From Lachnospiraceae bacterium (GTDB lineage Bacteria; Bacillota; Clostridia; Lachnospirales; Lachnospiraceae), in contig CAAFZP010000096.1 in assembly GCA_900767585.1 (NCBI GenBank), positions 1 to 19,108 of the forward strand: a DNA stretch of 19,108 nucleotides. Direction: 5' to 3'. Positions within the stretch are counted from its first letter, which is position 1. Each line of letters starts with the position of its first letter. A model generated the notes under the pieces. It was not told the origin of the DNA, ran no database searches, and worked only from the letters and a program-made list of their open reading frames with translations. The position numbers and the translations under genes were made by a program. This document shows positions 1 through 7,642 of the stretch, piece after piece.

Positions 1-84
1 AGATAATTAGTTCATGTATTGATTATAATATATCTGTGTCCCAAAATACCCCCCTCTGTGTCCAAAATTAGTTTACCACTTCAA

Positions 85-234
85 TTTTGGCTTTTTCCCC
101 CAATTCAGCTTGCTTCTTTCTTCTTCCTGTTGGAGCAAATATTCTGTTTTTCAACTTTTCCCCCAATTCAGCTTGCTTCTTTCTTCTTTGCATTGGGGGA
201 TTTTCCTCTATTTTGGCTTTTTGCCCCAATTCAG
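85..234. repeat. 63-bp tandem repeat, about 2.4 copies
   Basis: Three units start at 85, 148 and 211, exactly 63 bp apart. Bases 93-125 and 156-188 are identical (33 bp), and 85-108 matches 211-234 with one mismatch. The unit is pyrimidine-rich on the plus strand. On the minus strand it stays open as a 21-residue repeat whose shared part is RRKKQAELGEKAKIE, starting at a TTG codon at 262 with a GGAG five bases upstream. The period is a multiple of three, so coding cannot be excluded, but nothing else supports a gene. It lies just after the FtsX permease stop. It may be a variable-number tandem repeat or a decayed repetitive element. Confidence 0.85.
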
Positions 235-274
235 TCCCAATCCTGTCTAAATCCAGCTTCAACCAAACTCCAAA

Positions 275-2497
275 TCAATCCCCGGCTGCGTTCAGATCAT
301 CCGCGATCTGGTTTGACATCCGCTTCATCGGTATATAGATGGATCCACACATTACAAGTACAGATAGTACAAATCCAATTACCGCACCGATAATCGGGAA
401 AGTAAGTTTCACCATGAACAACACCAGCGCTGCTTTCGCAAGCGGCATCATAACCGCAAAGCCCAGCACATCACCAACCACATTCGCACAGATAACGGAG
501 ATCACTCCTTCGAGCATTACCATCTTCCGAAGCTCCCGCACCGATACGCCGATTGCGCGAAGCTGTGCGAATTCCTGCCGCCGCAGATAAAGATTGCTCG
601 CTGTCGTATTGATGATATTCAGAGAACTCACACATAAAATCACAATCACAAATGCAAGAATATATTTGATTGCGCTGATGGATGTACTAAACAATGCCCC
701 GGAATAAATGGCATCCGGATACGAGTAATCTCCCATTGAGTTATCCAGCACGTTTACCAGCTTCGATGTCATCGAAGTGGAAATGTTGTCCGAGCGGAGC
801 TTGTATTTCACACCCGTAGAATCTGATTTGCCAAGCCCGGTCATCTGGAAATAATTTGCCAGTGGTACAATACACTTTACAAATCCTTTTGTCTGCAATT
901 TGTCCTTATCTATCCGGACAATGCCCTGAATCTCATATACCTTCTTGTCATTCCCCCACGAAAGCTTAATCGTATCACCAAGCTTATAATCCGTCGCCGG
1001 ATATTCCACCGTTGATGCAATCAGATCAATCGCATCATAGGATTCATCATCCATGCCTTCATCCAACGTTGCTTCCACATTCTGTACAAGCACAATTCCG
1101 TTCTCATCGACATCCAGCGTTCCTTCGACCAGATATGACGCATATTTCTGATACTCTTCCTCTCCATATCCAATCACACTCACACGGTCCACCGGTGATG
1201 CACTGTCTTTATATTTCTCACCTGTTTCCAACCGTTCAACGATCTGCCCCTCCAACGTTTCCTGCCGGAAATCCTCTGTGAAATGTGTCCGGAATTCTTC
1301 GAAGTCCGCAGCCTTCATAGTCGCTGCATATACTGCTTTCACGTCCTTCACTTCTTTGTTCTGTGCAATGTCTGTGAGTGTCTCTTCGTTTGGGAGTACT
1401 GATTTCACTGCATCTATGGTCTCTTCATCATTTGCCTCGTTGAAGAAATACACCTGATACTCTCCGTAAGAAGGTGCAATCTGCTTCTGCATCTGTACAA
1501 ACGAAGTGAAGATTGTCGCGATCGTGATAAATGCCGCGATTGATAACGCAAATGTTGCAATCGTCTTTAAGAACCGACGCTTATTGCTCATCAGATTCTT
1601 GTATGCATAATCGCCCTGCACGCCGAAGATCTTTCCGAAAATGCTTTGCTTACGTGCCTTAACCTTCCGTGTTCCGCTTGTCTGCCCGCGCACCGCCTCG
1701 ATCGGCGAAATCTTCTTTACGAGTTTTCCATTCTCATCCATAACGAAGAACAGATCTCCGATAAAGACAATCAGCACATACAGAAATGGAAGCACATGCG
1801 GGCGAACCTTGATATTCATGGATAAGCCAACCAGATATGCAATTGGGAATCCGATCACGACTCCACCAAGGATTCCAAGCAGCTCCTGCATGCATCCCAT
1901 TCGGAATATCACACTTTTTAACTGTCCCTGTGTTGCTCCGATACAACGCAGGATTCCATAATCTTTGATCTGTTCCATCGTATTCAACTGGATCGTTGTC
2001 CGGATGATTCCAACTCCGATGACTGCGATCACGAACGACAAAAGCAGGAACATCAGAAGAATAATGTATGTATCATTTCCGGTGTCGCCCTGCAGATAGT
2101 AGGATGCGAGCTGTTGGTTTAATTGCGCCTTCACACCGTAGGTCTGCTCGATCGTTTCCATATTCGCGTCCAACCGGTAAGGATTTTTCACATTAATGTA
2201 GATTGCATTTTCAATATAGGAGTTCGAATAATAATCGTAGTATTTTCCACGATACGCCGTCTTCACGAAGTCCTGTTTGAGCAATGCCGAGACATCCTGA
2301 TTTTGCTCCGGCAGAAGCACGATCTCGTAATCTGCCTGCTTGCGAAGTGCATCGCGGGTATTGATGAAGTTACTGAAATACACGGTTAATATCACGAACA
2401 GAATTCCTGACGCTAAAGCGACACCTAGGATCGTCAGGATTGTTCGCTTTTTCTGAAACTTCAGATATTTGATTGATAGTCTGGTATAGTTTTCCAT
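275..2497 (-). CDS. FtsX-family ABC transporter permease
   Basis: This is a 740-residue membrane protein of the FtsX/MacB permease family, which couples to a cytoplasmic ATPase and acts on lipids, peptides or cell-wall processes. It shows two FtsX modules. TM1 is at about residues 19-41, followed by a first outside domain of about 100 residues, then TM2-4 at about 145-167, 203-224 and 236-253. The motif KISPIEAVRG (262-271) is the typical cytoplasmic segment after an FtsX module. TM5 is at about 312-336, followed by a larger outside domain to about 610 and three C-terminal helices. The ATG at 2497 is preferred over the upstream in-frame codon at 2578 because GGGGGAG lies directly before it and the extra 27 residues are not conserved-looking. 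No ATPase gene is adjacent: upstream is the terminated rocB-like gene, and downstream to the window edge there is only repeat DNA. Substrate unknown. Confidence 0.9.
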   Translation of the reverse strand: MENYTRLSIKYLKFQKKRTILTILGVALASGILFVILTVYFSNFINTRDALRKQADYEIVLLPEQNQDVSALLKQDFVKTAYRGKYYDYYSNSYIENAIYINVKNPYRLDANMETIEQTYGVKAQLNQQLASYYLQGDTGNDTYIILLMFLLLSFVIAVIGVGIIRTTIQLNTMEQIKDYGILRCIGATQGQLKSVIFRMGCMQELLGILGGVVIGFPIAYLVGLSMNIKVRPHVLPFLYVLIVFIGDLFFVMDENGKLVKKISPIEAVRGQTSGTRKVKARKQSIFGKIFGVQGDYAYKNLMSNKRRFLKTIATFALSIAAFITIATIFTSFVQMQKQIAPSYGEYQVYFFNEANDEETIDAVKSVLPNEETLTDIAQNKEVKDVKAVYAATMKAADFEEFRTHFTEDFRQETLEGQIVERLETGEKYKDSASPVDRVSVIGYGEEEYQKYASYLVEGTLDVDENGIVLVQNVEATLDEGMDDESYDAIDLIASTVEYPATDYKLGDTIKLSWGNDKKVYEIQGIVRIDKDKLQTKGFVKCIVPLANYFQMTGLGKSDSTGVKYKLRSDNISTSMTSKLVNVLDNSMGDYSYPDAIYSGALFSTSISAIKYILAFVIVILCVSSLNIINTTASNLYLRRQEFAQLRAIGVSVRELRKMVMLEGVISVICANVVGDVLGFAVMMPLAKAALVLFMVKLTFPIIGAVIGFVLSVLVMCGSIYIPMKRMSNQIADDLNAAGD

Positions 2498-2560
2498 ATC
2501 GCTCCCCCGTTGTTTATCAAAAAATATGTATAGGTACAGTCTTCCTGCGCTTACACATAC

Positions 2561-2617
2561 ATTATATCGAATATACATTACGGGGGCGTGACAAACTAAG
2601 TGACAGTTTTGTCACTT
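2561..2617 (-). promoter_or_regulatory. Promoter region with GTGACA repeats, FtsX permease
   Basis: A perfect minus-strand -10 box TATAAT lies at 2561-2566, but no good -35 box stands 16-18 bp upstream, which suggests activator dependence. Just upstream is an inverted repeat with 8-bp arms (2598-2605 and 2610-2617; AAGTGACA gttt TGTCACTT on the plus strand). A further GTGACA at 2588-2593 is 12 bp from the one at 2600. These are plausible binding sites for a response regulator or other activator, which is inference only. The outer arm touches the rocB-like gene's terminator. Confidence 0.45.
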
Positions 2618-2651
2618 TAAAAGGACTGCGCGGGTAAAGTCGCACAGTCCT
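2617..2651 (-). terminator. Terminator after the rocB-like gene
   Basis: On the minus strand an imperfect hairpin with outer arms AGGACTG (2645-2651) and CAGTCCT (2622-2628) is followed by TTTTAAAG. A further inner GCG/CGC pairing is possible. It lies 20 bp after the stop of the M20 hydrolase gene and separates it from the FtsX permease promoter. Confidence 0.7.
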
Positions 2652-2670
2652 ACACGTGAGAAGAGGGGGA

Positions 2671-4314
2671 TTATCCGAGAAAACGATAGATCGCTTTCTC
2701 GACCAACTTTGGTAAAGTTCCAAATGTATATGGTTTATATACTCGTTCGGTCCACTGATGTGCATCTTTTCCATAGGTACCGAAGTTGATTGCAAATACA
2801 TTCAAATCCGCTATTTTATCAAAATCTACCGGATACAGACGATCCTTCTTTACAAAATTCTCCATCAGTAATTTTCTGGATGCCGGTGGATCGTCTACTT
2901 TCAGGTAACTGCTATCACTCAGGCTTGGGAAGAAATGAAGGATTTTATAATCCAAATTCTCTTCTTCTCCAAACTCTGTAATAAGCTCTGTCAACTCACT
3001 AAGACATGCATTCTCCTCTGGGCACTCATATTTCAACGTATTATGCGGGCAATATGGCGGTGCAAAAAATAGCACAATCGCAGGAGATTTTACCTTTGCG
3101 TATGAAGTAACTTTCTTGGTTACAAGCATTGCGATATCCCGGCTGTCTGTCCCGGAATTCTGCAAAGATTCTGTGTATGCATCCAGCATCGCATCGATAT
3201 CGCCCTCGTAATTTGCCTTTGCCATCGCATACACCTGTGCATATGTATAAACCATTGGCTGGTAAGATAATCGTTCGTAATGCATCCCTGCAAGTGCATA
3301 ATAATTTTTCGATTCTGTCTCAATGATCTCTTCGACTTTAATCAGTGCAGTTTTTGCACTTGTTGTTAATTTATCAACGATTTCCTCCACACTGGCATTG
3401 TGGACAAAATAGTTAAAATATACAAACGCTTCCTGTGCGGTCTGTACATTGTAAAAATCCTTTAAATCTGTCATCTTCAAGACAGATGGTGGCAGAGAAC
3501 ATTCATTGTCATATGCATCACAGAACAATGTATTGAGGTTGATCTGTTTGACAAGCTCAGCCGCAACCATAGATGCATCAAATCCTTCGAAACACTGTCC
3601 AACATGGGAATTCTTTCCAAGAATATAGAAGCAAGGCAATAGTTTTCCTACCGTTCCGGTGTAAATATACTGATGCGTATCTCCCACATATAAAGGACAG
3701 GTATAATCGTTGTTAATTGCCATTAAATAGTTGAGACCATTTTTTTCCCGCTGTTCAATCAGGAAATCCACCGCTTCAATCATACCAGTATGCATATTTT
3801 CCTCGACCGGGTTAAAAGATAACAGCAGATTCCCATCCAGATCCTCCAAGTGGGTACTCAGATCACGGGCAACCGCCATATACACAGCGTCACCACTCTG
3901 CATATCACAACAGCCCCGTCCAAACATATAATCTCCACTTTCCAAATCTTTGCGTACATCCTCTGGAAGCGGTACCTTCGGGAGTTCCTGCAATAACCGG
4001 TCCGGATCAAATGCGTATTCTTTTAATATACCAAAATCCTCAACGCCAACCGTATCCGTATGTCCATGTAAAATGATCGTCCGATTCGAAGTACCTTTTG
4101 TACCCTTCAAAAGAGCAAACACATTTCTTCTCCCAAGTGCATCCTCTTTTAATGGTTTTACAATGACCAGATCCGGGTGTTCCGCAAAATAAGGAATACT
4201 GCGCAGATAATTTTCAATATAAACACCAATATCCTTTTCGCCGGGAGTCCCGTTTACACTTGGAATTGCAACCATTTCTTTTGTTATCTTTTCCACTTCT
4301 CTATATATATCCAT
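2671..4314 (-). CDS. rocB: RocB-like M20 family metallohydrolase
   Basis: The 547-residue protein belongs to the M20 zinc hydrolases and most resembles the arginine-utilisation protein RocB (Bacillus RocB is about 566 residues; its reaction is not firmly established). Visible M20 motifs are HGHTDTV (metal His85, catalytic-loop Asp87), GRGCCDMQSG (metal Asp137; the usual small residue before the Asp is Cys), PVEEN (catalytic/metal Glu171-172) and NSHVG (His237, bridging role in the family). The segments IPSVNGTPGE near the N-terminus and FFPSLSDSSYL in the C-terminal half are RocB-like. The start is ATG at 4314 with GGAGG upstream. It is monocistronic, with its own promoter and palindromic operator and a terminator at both ends. 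M20 relatives include N-carbamoyl amino acid hydrolases, so hydrolysis of a ureido product of the neighbouring deiminases is possible but inferred. Confidence 0.82.
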   Translation of the reverse strand: MDIYREVEKITKEMVAIPSVNGTPGEKDIGVYIENYLRSIPYFAEHPDLVIVKPLKEDALGRRNVFALLKGTKGTSNRTIILHGHTDTVGVEDFGILKEYAFDPDRLLQELPKVPLPEDVRKDLESGDYMFGRGCCDMQSGDAVYMAVARDLSTHLEDLDGNLLLSFNPVEENMHTGMIEAVDFLIEQREKNGLNYLMAINNDYTCPLYVGDTHQYIYTGTVGKLLPCFYILGKNSHVGQCFEGFDASMVAAELVKQINLNTLFCDAYDNECSLPPSVLKMTDLKDFYNVQTAQEAFVYFNYFVHNASVEEIVDKLTTSAKTALIKVEEIIETESKNYYALAGMHYERLSYQPMVYTYAQVYAMAKANYEGDIDAMLDAYTESLQNSGTDSRDIAMLVTKKVTSYAKVKSPAIVLFFAPPYCPHNTLKYECPEENACLSELTELITEFGEEENLDYKILHFFPSLSDSSYLKVDDPPASRKLLMENFVKKDRLYPVDFDKIADLNVFAINFGTYGKDAHQWTERVYKPYTFGTLPKLVEKAIYRFLG

Positions 4315-4346
4315 ATGATCCCTCCTTTATCATTTCTGTATATTAA

Positions 4347-4386
4347 ATACTGTATACAGTATATTGTTAAAAAAGAACTGTGTCAA
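4347..4386 (-). promoter_or_regulatory. rocB-like promoter with perfect GntR-type palindrome
   Basis: On the minus strand TTGACA (4381-4386), a 17-bp spacer and TATACT (4358-4363) form a near-consensus sigma-A promoter. A perfect 16-bp palindrome ATACTGTATACAGTAT occupies 4347-4362 and overlaps the -10 box, so a bound repressor would block polymerase. The palindrome begins 33 bp upstream of the start codon. The -35 box lies inside the terminator hairpin of the upstream gntR gene. Confidence 0.8.
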
Positions 4387-4403
4387 GTCTGACACAGTTC
4401 TTT
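4372..4403 (-). terminator. Terminator after gntR
   Basis: A perfect 14-bp inverted repeat (4372-4385 and 4390-4403) with a 4-base loop is followed on the minus strand by a T-run, 51 bp after the gntR stop. The same bases carry the -35 box of the next gene. Confidence 0.85.
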
Positions 4404-4454
4404 GAATTCCTGAAACTTTTTCATCCGAAAACTTTCGATTTTATAATTATTTCC

Positions 4455-5114
4455 CTATTTTATAGGCATTCTTAAACCAACCTGATTGAGATGCCGCACC
4501 ATTGCAATGGCCGCATCCTGATAACGATCTTCCATAATTGCATCCACTACTGCCTGGTGTTCCTCTAATGCAGTTTGAATATACAGATCCAAGTTTCCTG
4601 ATAAAATATGGAACCGTTTCGTAACAAAATTCACACGGTCAATCATGTCATATAAAAATGAATTTTCGGTACATTCTGCAATATACATGTGGAACTCATA
4701 ATCTGCTTCCAGATATTCCAACGCCTTTCCCTCAATTCCATTTTTCATAATTGCCGCACATTTATCCTCCAGCTTTTTCAGTTTTTTCTTCTTTTCTGTA
4801 TTCATCTTGCCATCCAGCAAAGAGATTGCAAGACTTTCCAGGTTACACCGCACCACTGTTACATTCTGTATATCCTCCAGCGAAACAGAAGATACCACTA
4901 ATTTTCCATTGCTGTTCGGTTTGATAATATGTTCAAACTGCAGCCGCTTCAATGCATCCCGAATAGGTGTACGACTGATTGACAGCTGCTCTGCCAGTGA
5001 CTCTTCAACAAGCAGATCCCCCGGTTTATATTGGTTTGACACTATCGCTTCTTTAATAATACGATATGCCTTATCTGATAGCGTATCTTTCGATATAGAT
5101 GGTAATTTTGGCAT
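4455..5114 (-). CDS. GntR family regulator, FCD (FadR-like) subfamily
   Basis: The 219-residue transcription factor has an N-terminal winged helix-turn-helix (about residues 10-75, with the typical LSISRTPIRDALKRL recognition region) and a C-terminal all-helical FCD ligand domain (about 80-215). The FCD metal-site residues are present: Asp138, His142, His186 and His208. FCD regulators usually bind carboxylates or amino-acid-related ligands and palindromes of the NGTNNACN type. That fits the TGTATACA palindromes found at five promoters here, including its own. The start at 5114 follows GGGGGAG. It is transcribed alone between two terminators. Likely a repressor released by a substrate or intermediate of the guanidino pathway (inference); an activator role cannot be excluded. 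Confidence 0.92.
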   Translation of the reverse strand: MPKLPSISKDTLSDKAYRIIKEAIVSNQYKPGDLLVEESLAEQLSISRTPIRDALKRLQFEHIIKPNSNGKLVVSSVSLEDIQNVTVVRCNLESLAISLLDGKMNTEKKKKLKKLEDKCAAIMKNGIEGKALEYLEADYEFHMYIAECTENSFLYDMIDRVNFVTKRFHILSGNLDLYIQTALEEHQAVVDAIMEDRYQDAAIAMVRHLNQVGLRMPIK

Positions 5115-5133
5115 AATGCACTCCCCCTGTCTT

Positions 5134-5172
5134 TATTGTATACATTATACTGAATATCAGATGTATTTTCAA
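5134..5172 (-). promoter_or_regulatory. gntR promoter with autoregulatory operator
   Basis: On the minus strand TTGAAA (5167-5172), a 17-bp spacer and a perfect TATAAT (5144-5149) precede gntR. The operator-like TAATGTATACAATA (5134-5147) overlaps the -10 box and the expected transcription start. It has the TGTATACA core with one mismatched pair in the arms. The layout predicts negative autoregulation. Confidence 0.75.
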
Positions 5173-5193
5173 CCATATGGTCTCATGAAATTT

Positions 5194-5224
5194 AGAAAAA
5201 CAGACAGCCGGTAAGCTGCCTGTC
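5194..5224 (-). terminator. Terminator of the transporter/amidinohydrolase operon
   Basis: A 9-bp stem with one G-U pair (5200-5208 with 5215-5223) is followed on the minus strand by TTTTTC, about 35 bp after the stop of the cytidylate-kinase-like gene. It separates that operon from gntR. Confidence 0.7.
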
Positions 5225-5257
5225 CATATATAATATAAGTTTTTTTTTGAAGCTGTT

Positions 5258-5857
5258 TTATATGCAGAATTTCTTGCGTACGATGTCTGCCAATATTTCC
5301 GCCGTACCATCCACGCCAAGCACACTGCTGTCTACCATATAATTTTTGTGGTTGAAATCATCCGGTGCATAGCCTGCATATTTCTCATGATATGCACAAC
5401 GCGCCTTGTCGACCGTTGTCATTTCCTTGATGGCATCCTCTCTTGTCATATGCAGATAATCTACGCAATTATTGATACGTGCCTCATATGGCGCATAAAT
5501 ATAAATATGAATGACATTTTTGTAATTACGCAATACATAATCTGAGCATCGCCCAACAATAATACAGGATTCTTTATCCGCAAGCTCTGTTATGATCTTC
5601 TGCTGCACATCAAAGATTTCATCCTGTATCCGGCTTTCCTCTGTACCAAGTGGAAACCGCATTTTGAAAAAGGAAGACTTTGCAGCTTCTTCGGCATCAC
5701 TGATGACAGACACGCGCTGATTCATACGCTTTGCCGTTGTCTCTACAATATCTCTGTCATAATATTCGATTCCAAGCTTCTCCGACAACTGATGTGCGAT
5801 TGGTCGCCCAAGACTGCCAAACTGTCTTGTAATTGTAACTACATAATTATTCTTCAT
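5258..5857 (-). CDS. Cytidylate-kinase-like protein
   Basis: The 199-residue protein belongs to the cytidylate-kinase-like group (Cytidylate_kin2 type), small P-loop proteins distinct from housekeeping Cmk. The N-terminus reads ITRQFGSLGRPIA (residues 9-21). Family members usually have GSGGREI at that point, so the second glycine is Leu16 and the acidic residue is Pro19, an atypical phosphate loop. YYDRDIV and IIVGRCSDYVL follow, as in the family. The start at 5857 has AGGAGGTG. It is the last gene of the ABC transporter operon, 29 bp after amidinohydrolase 1, so it is co-expressed with amino-acid uptake. The true phosphoryl acceptor is unknown, and nucleotide salvage is not suggested by the context. 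Confidence 0.8.
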   Translation of the reverse strand: MKNNYVVTITRQFGSLGRPIAHQLSEKLGIEYYDRDIVETTAKRMNQRVSVISDAEEAAKSSFFKMRFPLGTEESRIQDEIFDVQQKIITELADKESCIIVGRCSDYVLRNYKNVIHIYIYAPYEARINNCVDYLHMTREDAIKEMTTVDKARCAYHEKYAGYAPDDFNHKNYMVDSSVLGVDGTAEILADIVRKKFCI

Positions 5858-5886
5858 AGGACACCTCCTCCCAAAATATCAAATGG

Positions 5887-6894
5887 CTACACATATTCCC
5901 GCATAAGCGGACAGGTTCCACAATGCAAACCGCCACCACTACGGATGTTCTCATCCCACGGAATCGGAATTACCTTGATGCCCTCTGCTTCCAGCTTTGC
6001 CTTTGTCTTCGGATACCCCTCGATCATGCATAGCACGCCCGGCTCCAGTACAAAACAGTTAATCGCCCAGCCCTCGTCCGGCTCTACCTCAATCAATTTA
6101 TATCCCATCTTCTGCAGACGCTCGATAAAGAAATATGGCAGCTTTTCCGTATTGATCAGTGCCATCTTTGGTCCAATGAAGGATACCAGACTGTCAATGT
6201 GGATTGCATAACCTCCAACCGGAATCGGGATCACCTCAATATCCATCGGATTCAGAACCATTTTCAACTGGTCAATTCCCTCCTGTGTACAGCGATGTGA
6301 ATGTGCGACTGCCACATGATGCGAGTCCATAACCAGTACACCGCCACCTTCCATAATACCTGTACCGGTTATCGTGTGCAGGATTGGAACGCCTCGTCCG
6401 CCAAGTGTTCTCGTGGCAACCAGTTCCTCACCACGCCGCATATGTGGCGCCAGACGCATGATGATCATTCCTCCCGGAACAGCAGCAGCCACATCACGCG
6501 TATTGACTGTCTTTCGAAGATAAATCGGATTGTCCTTTGTATATACAACCTCCGCTCCATAAGATCGAATTACATCTGCAAAATAATCATGCTGCGCCTG
6601 TGCTTTTTCAATATTCGGCGCCTCATGGCCACGCCAGTAGTAACTATAATTTTCTCCGATCAACGCATCTCTTTCGGAATCATAATCCTTCGTTGTCATC
6701 GTTGTAAGTTCTTCTCCCGGCCGATGCATATAAACGGCTTTCAGTTTCCCATACTCACTGTTTACGCCCCAATGTGCACCCCAATACTCCTCCATCTTTG
6801 CAGCATCAAAAAATGATGGCTCTATCTCTGCCGAAAATAATCGACTGACTGAATTCAATCCCTCATACGGTCTAGCAACCATTGCCATAGTCAT
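5887..6894 (-). CDS. Arginine deiminase/amidinotransferase-family hydrolase 1
   Basis: The 335-residue enzyme belongs to the guanidino-group-modifying superfamily (arginine deiminase, dimethylarginine hydrolase, amidinotransferases). Key residues line up with arginine deiminase: substrate Asp134 (NTRD), Glu182 (MEGGG), His232 and Asp234 (IHID), nucleophile Cys325 (GGGLHCGTCPL). The N-terminal strand YGKLKAVYMHRPGEEL is also deiminase-like. It is about 80 residues shorter than classical ArcA, consistent with lacking the extra helical insertion. It should hydrolyse a guanidino group to a ureido group plus ammonia or an amine; the substrate is unknown. The start at 6894 follows GGAG. It is 25 bp downstream of the ATPase gene, so its substrate may be what the ABC system imports. 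Two intact paralogues and one broken one follow at 12296-16501. Confidence 0.9.
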   Translation of the reverse strand: MTMAMVARPYEGLNSVSRLFSAEIEPSFFDAAKMEEYWGAHWGVNSEYGKLKAVYMHRPGEELTTMTTKDYDSERDALIGENYSYYWRGHEAPNIEKAQAQHDYFADVIRSYGAEVVYTKDNPIYLRKTVNTRDVAAAVPGGMIIMRLAPHMRRGEELVATRTLGGRGVPILHTITGTGIMEGGGVLVMDSHHVAVAHSHRCTQEGIDQLKMVLNPMDIEVIPIPVGGYAIHIDSLVSFIGPKMALINTEKLPYFFIERLQKMGYKLIEVEPDEGWAINCFVLEPGVLCMIEGYPKTKAKLEAEGIKVIPIPWDENIRSGGGLHCGTCPLMREYV

Positions 6895-6919
6895 TCATCT
6901 CCATTCTTTTCAAAATAAC

Positions 6920-7642
6920 TCATAACATCTTTTCCAAAAATGCTCTTGCCCGCTCTGTCTTCGGATGATCAAAAAACTCCTTTGCCGGGGCATCCTCAAT
7001 CAATACCCCCTGTTCCAAAAACACAACCCGATCGGAAACCTCGCGGACAAATGCCATCTCATGACTGACGATAATCATCGTAATACCAGTCTTCGTCAGA
7101 TCCTTTATTACATCCAGAACTTCTCCGACCATCTCCGGATCCAGTGCAGACGTCGGCTCATCAAATAAGATCACATCCGGATTCATTGCAAGCGTCCGTG
7201 CAATCGCGACACGCTGCTGTTGACCACCGGATAAGGTAACCGGATACACATCCGCCTTATCCAACAGGCCTACACGATCCAACAGCACCTTTGCTTTCTC
7301 AACAGCCTGCTCCTTTGGAACCTTCTTCACATGCATCTGGGCATAAATCATATTCTTCATAATCGTCATATGCTTAAACAAATTGAAGTTCTGAAATACC
7401 ATTCCAATTTTGCTGCGCAATTCGCGCACATTCTTTTTATCTCCCGTGATTTCCTGATCCTCAAAATATATCTCTCCGGAAGTTACTTCCTCCAAACGAT
7501 TGATACAGCGGAGTAACGTGGATTTTCCGGAACCGGAAGAGCCGATCACGGAAACGACTTCTCCCTGTTTTACTTCAAGTGATATACCCTTCAGGACCTC
7601 TAAATCTCCAAATCTTTTATAAACATCCTTAACGTTGACCAC
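6920..7642 (-). CDS. Polar amino acid ABC transporter ATPase
   Basis: This 240-residue ATPase is of the GlnQ/HisP type that powers uptake of polar amino acids. Walker A GSSGSGKST is at residues 34-42, the Q-loop Gln at 84, signature LSGGQ at 137-141, Walker B VILFDE at 157-162 and the switch His at 194. It starts at a GTG (7642) and overlaps the 3' end of the permease gene by 14 bp, indicating translational coupling. It lies in the operon with the permease, binding protein and amidinohydrolase 1, which points to arginine or a related guanidino compound as cargo (inference). Confidence 0.95.
   Translation of the reverse strand: MVNVKDVYKRFGDLEVLKGISLEVKQGEVVSVIGSSGSGKSTLLRCINRLEEVTSGEIYFEDQEITGDKKNVRELRSKIGMVFQNFNLFKHMTIMKNMIYAQMHVKKVPKEQAVEKAKVLLDRVGLLDKADVYPVTLSGGQQQRVAIARTLAMNPDVILFDEPTSALDPEMVGEVLDVIKDLTKTGITMIIVSHEMAFVREVSDRVVFLEQGVLIEDAPAKEFFDHPKTERARAFLEKML

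Noticed and set aside
85..234. CRISPR-like array
   Set aside because: Repeats are continuous tandem units without unique spacers, and no cas genes are present.
68..262. Minus-strand 64-codon open frame through the tandem repeat, TTG start
   Set aside because: Composition is driven by the repeat, the start is a rare codon, and no homology is recognisable; reported as a repeat rather than a gene.
4342..4370. Alternative rocB-like promoter TTAACA-N17-TTTAAT with the palindrome in the spacer
   Set aside because: The overlapping TTGACA-N17-TATACT is closer to consensus and its operator geometry matches the gntR and second-operon promoters; the alternative is possible but second choice.
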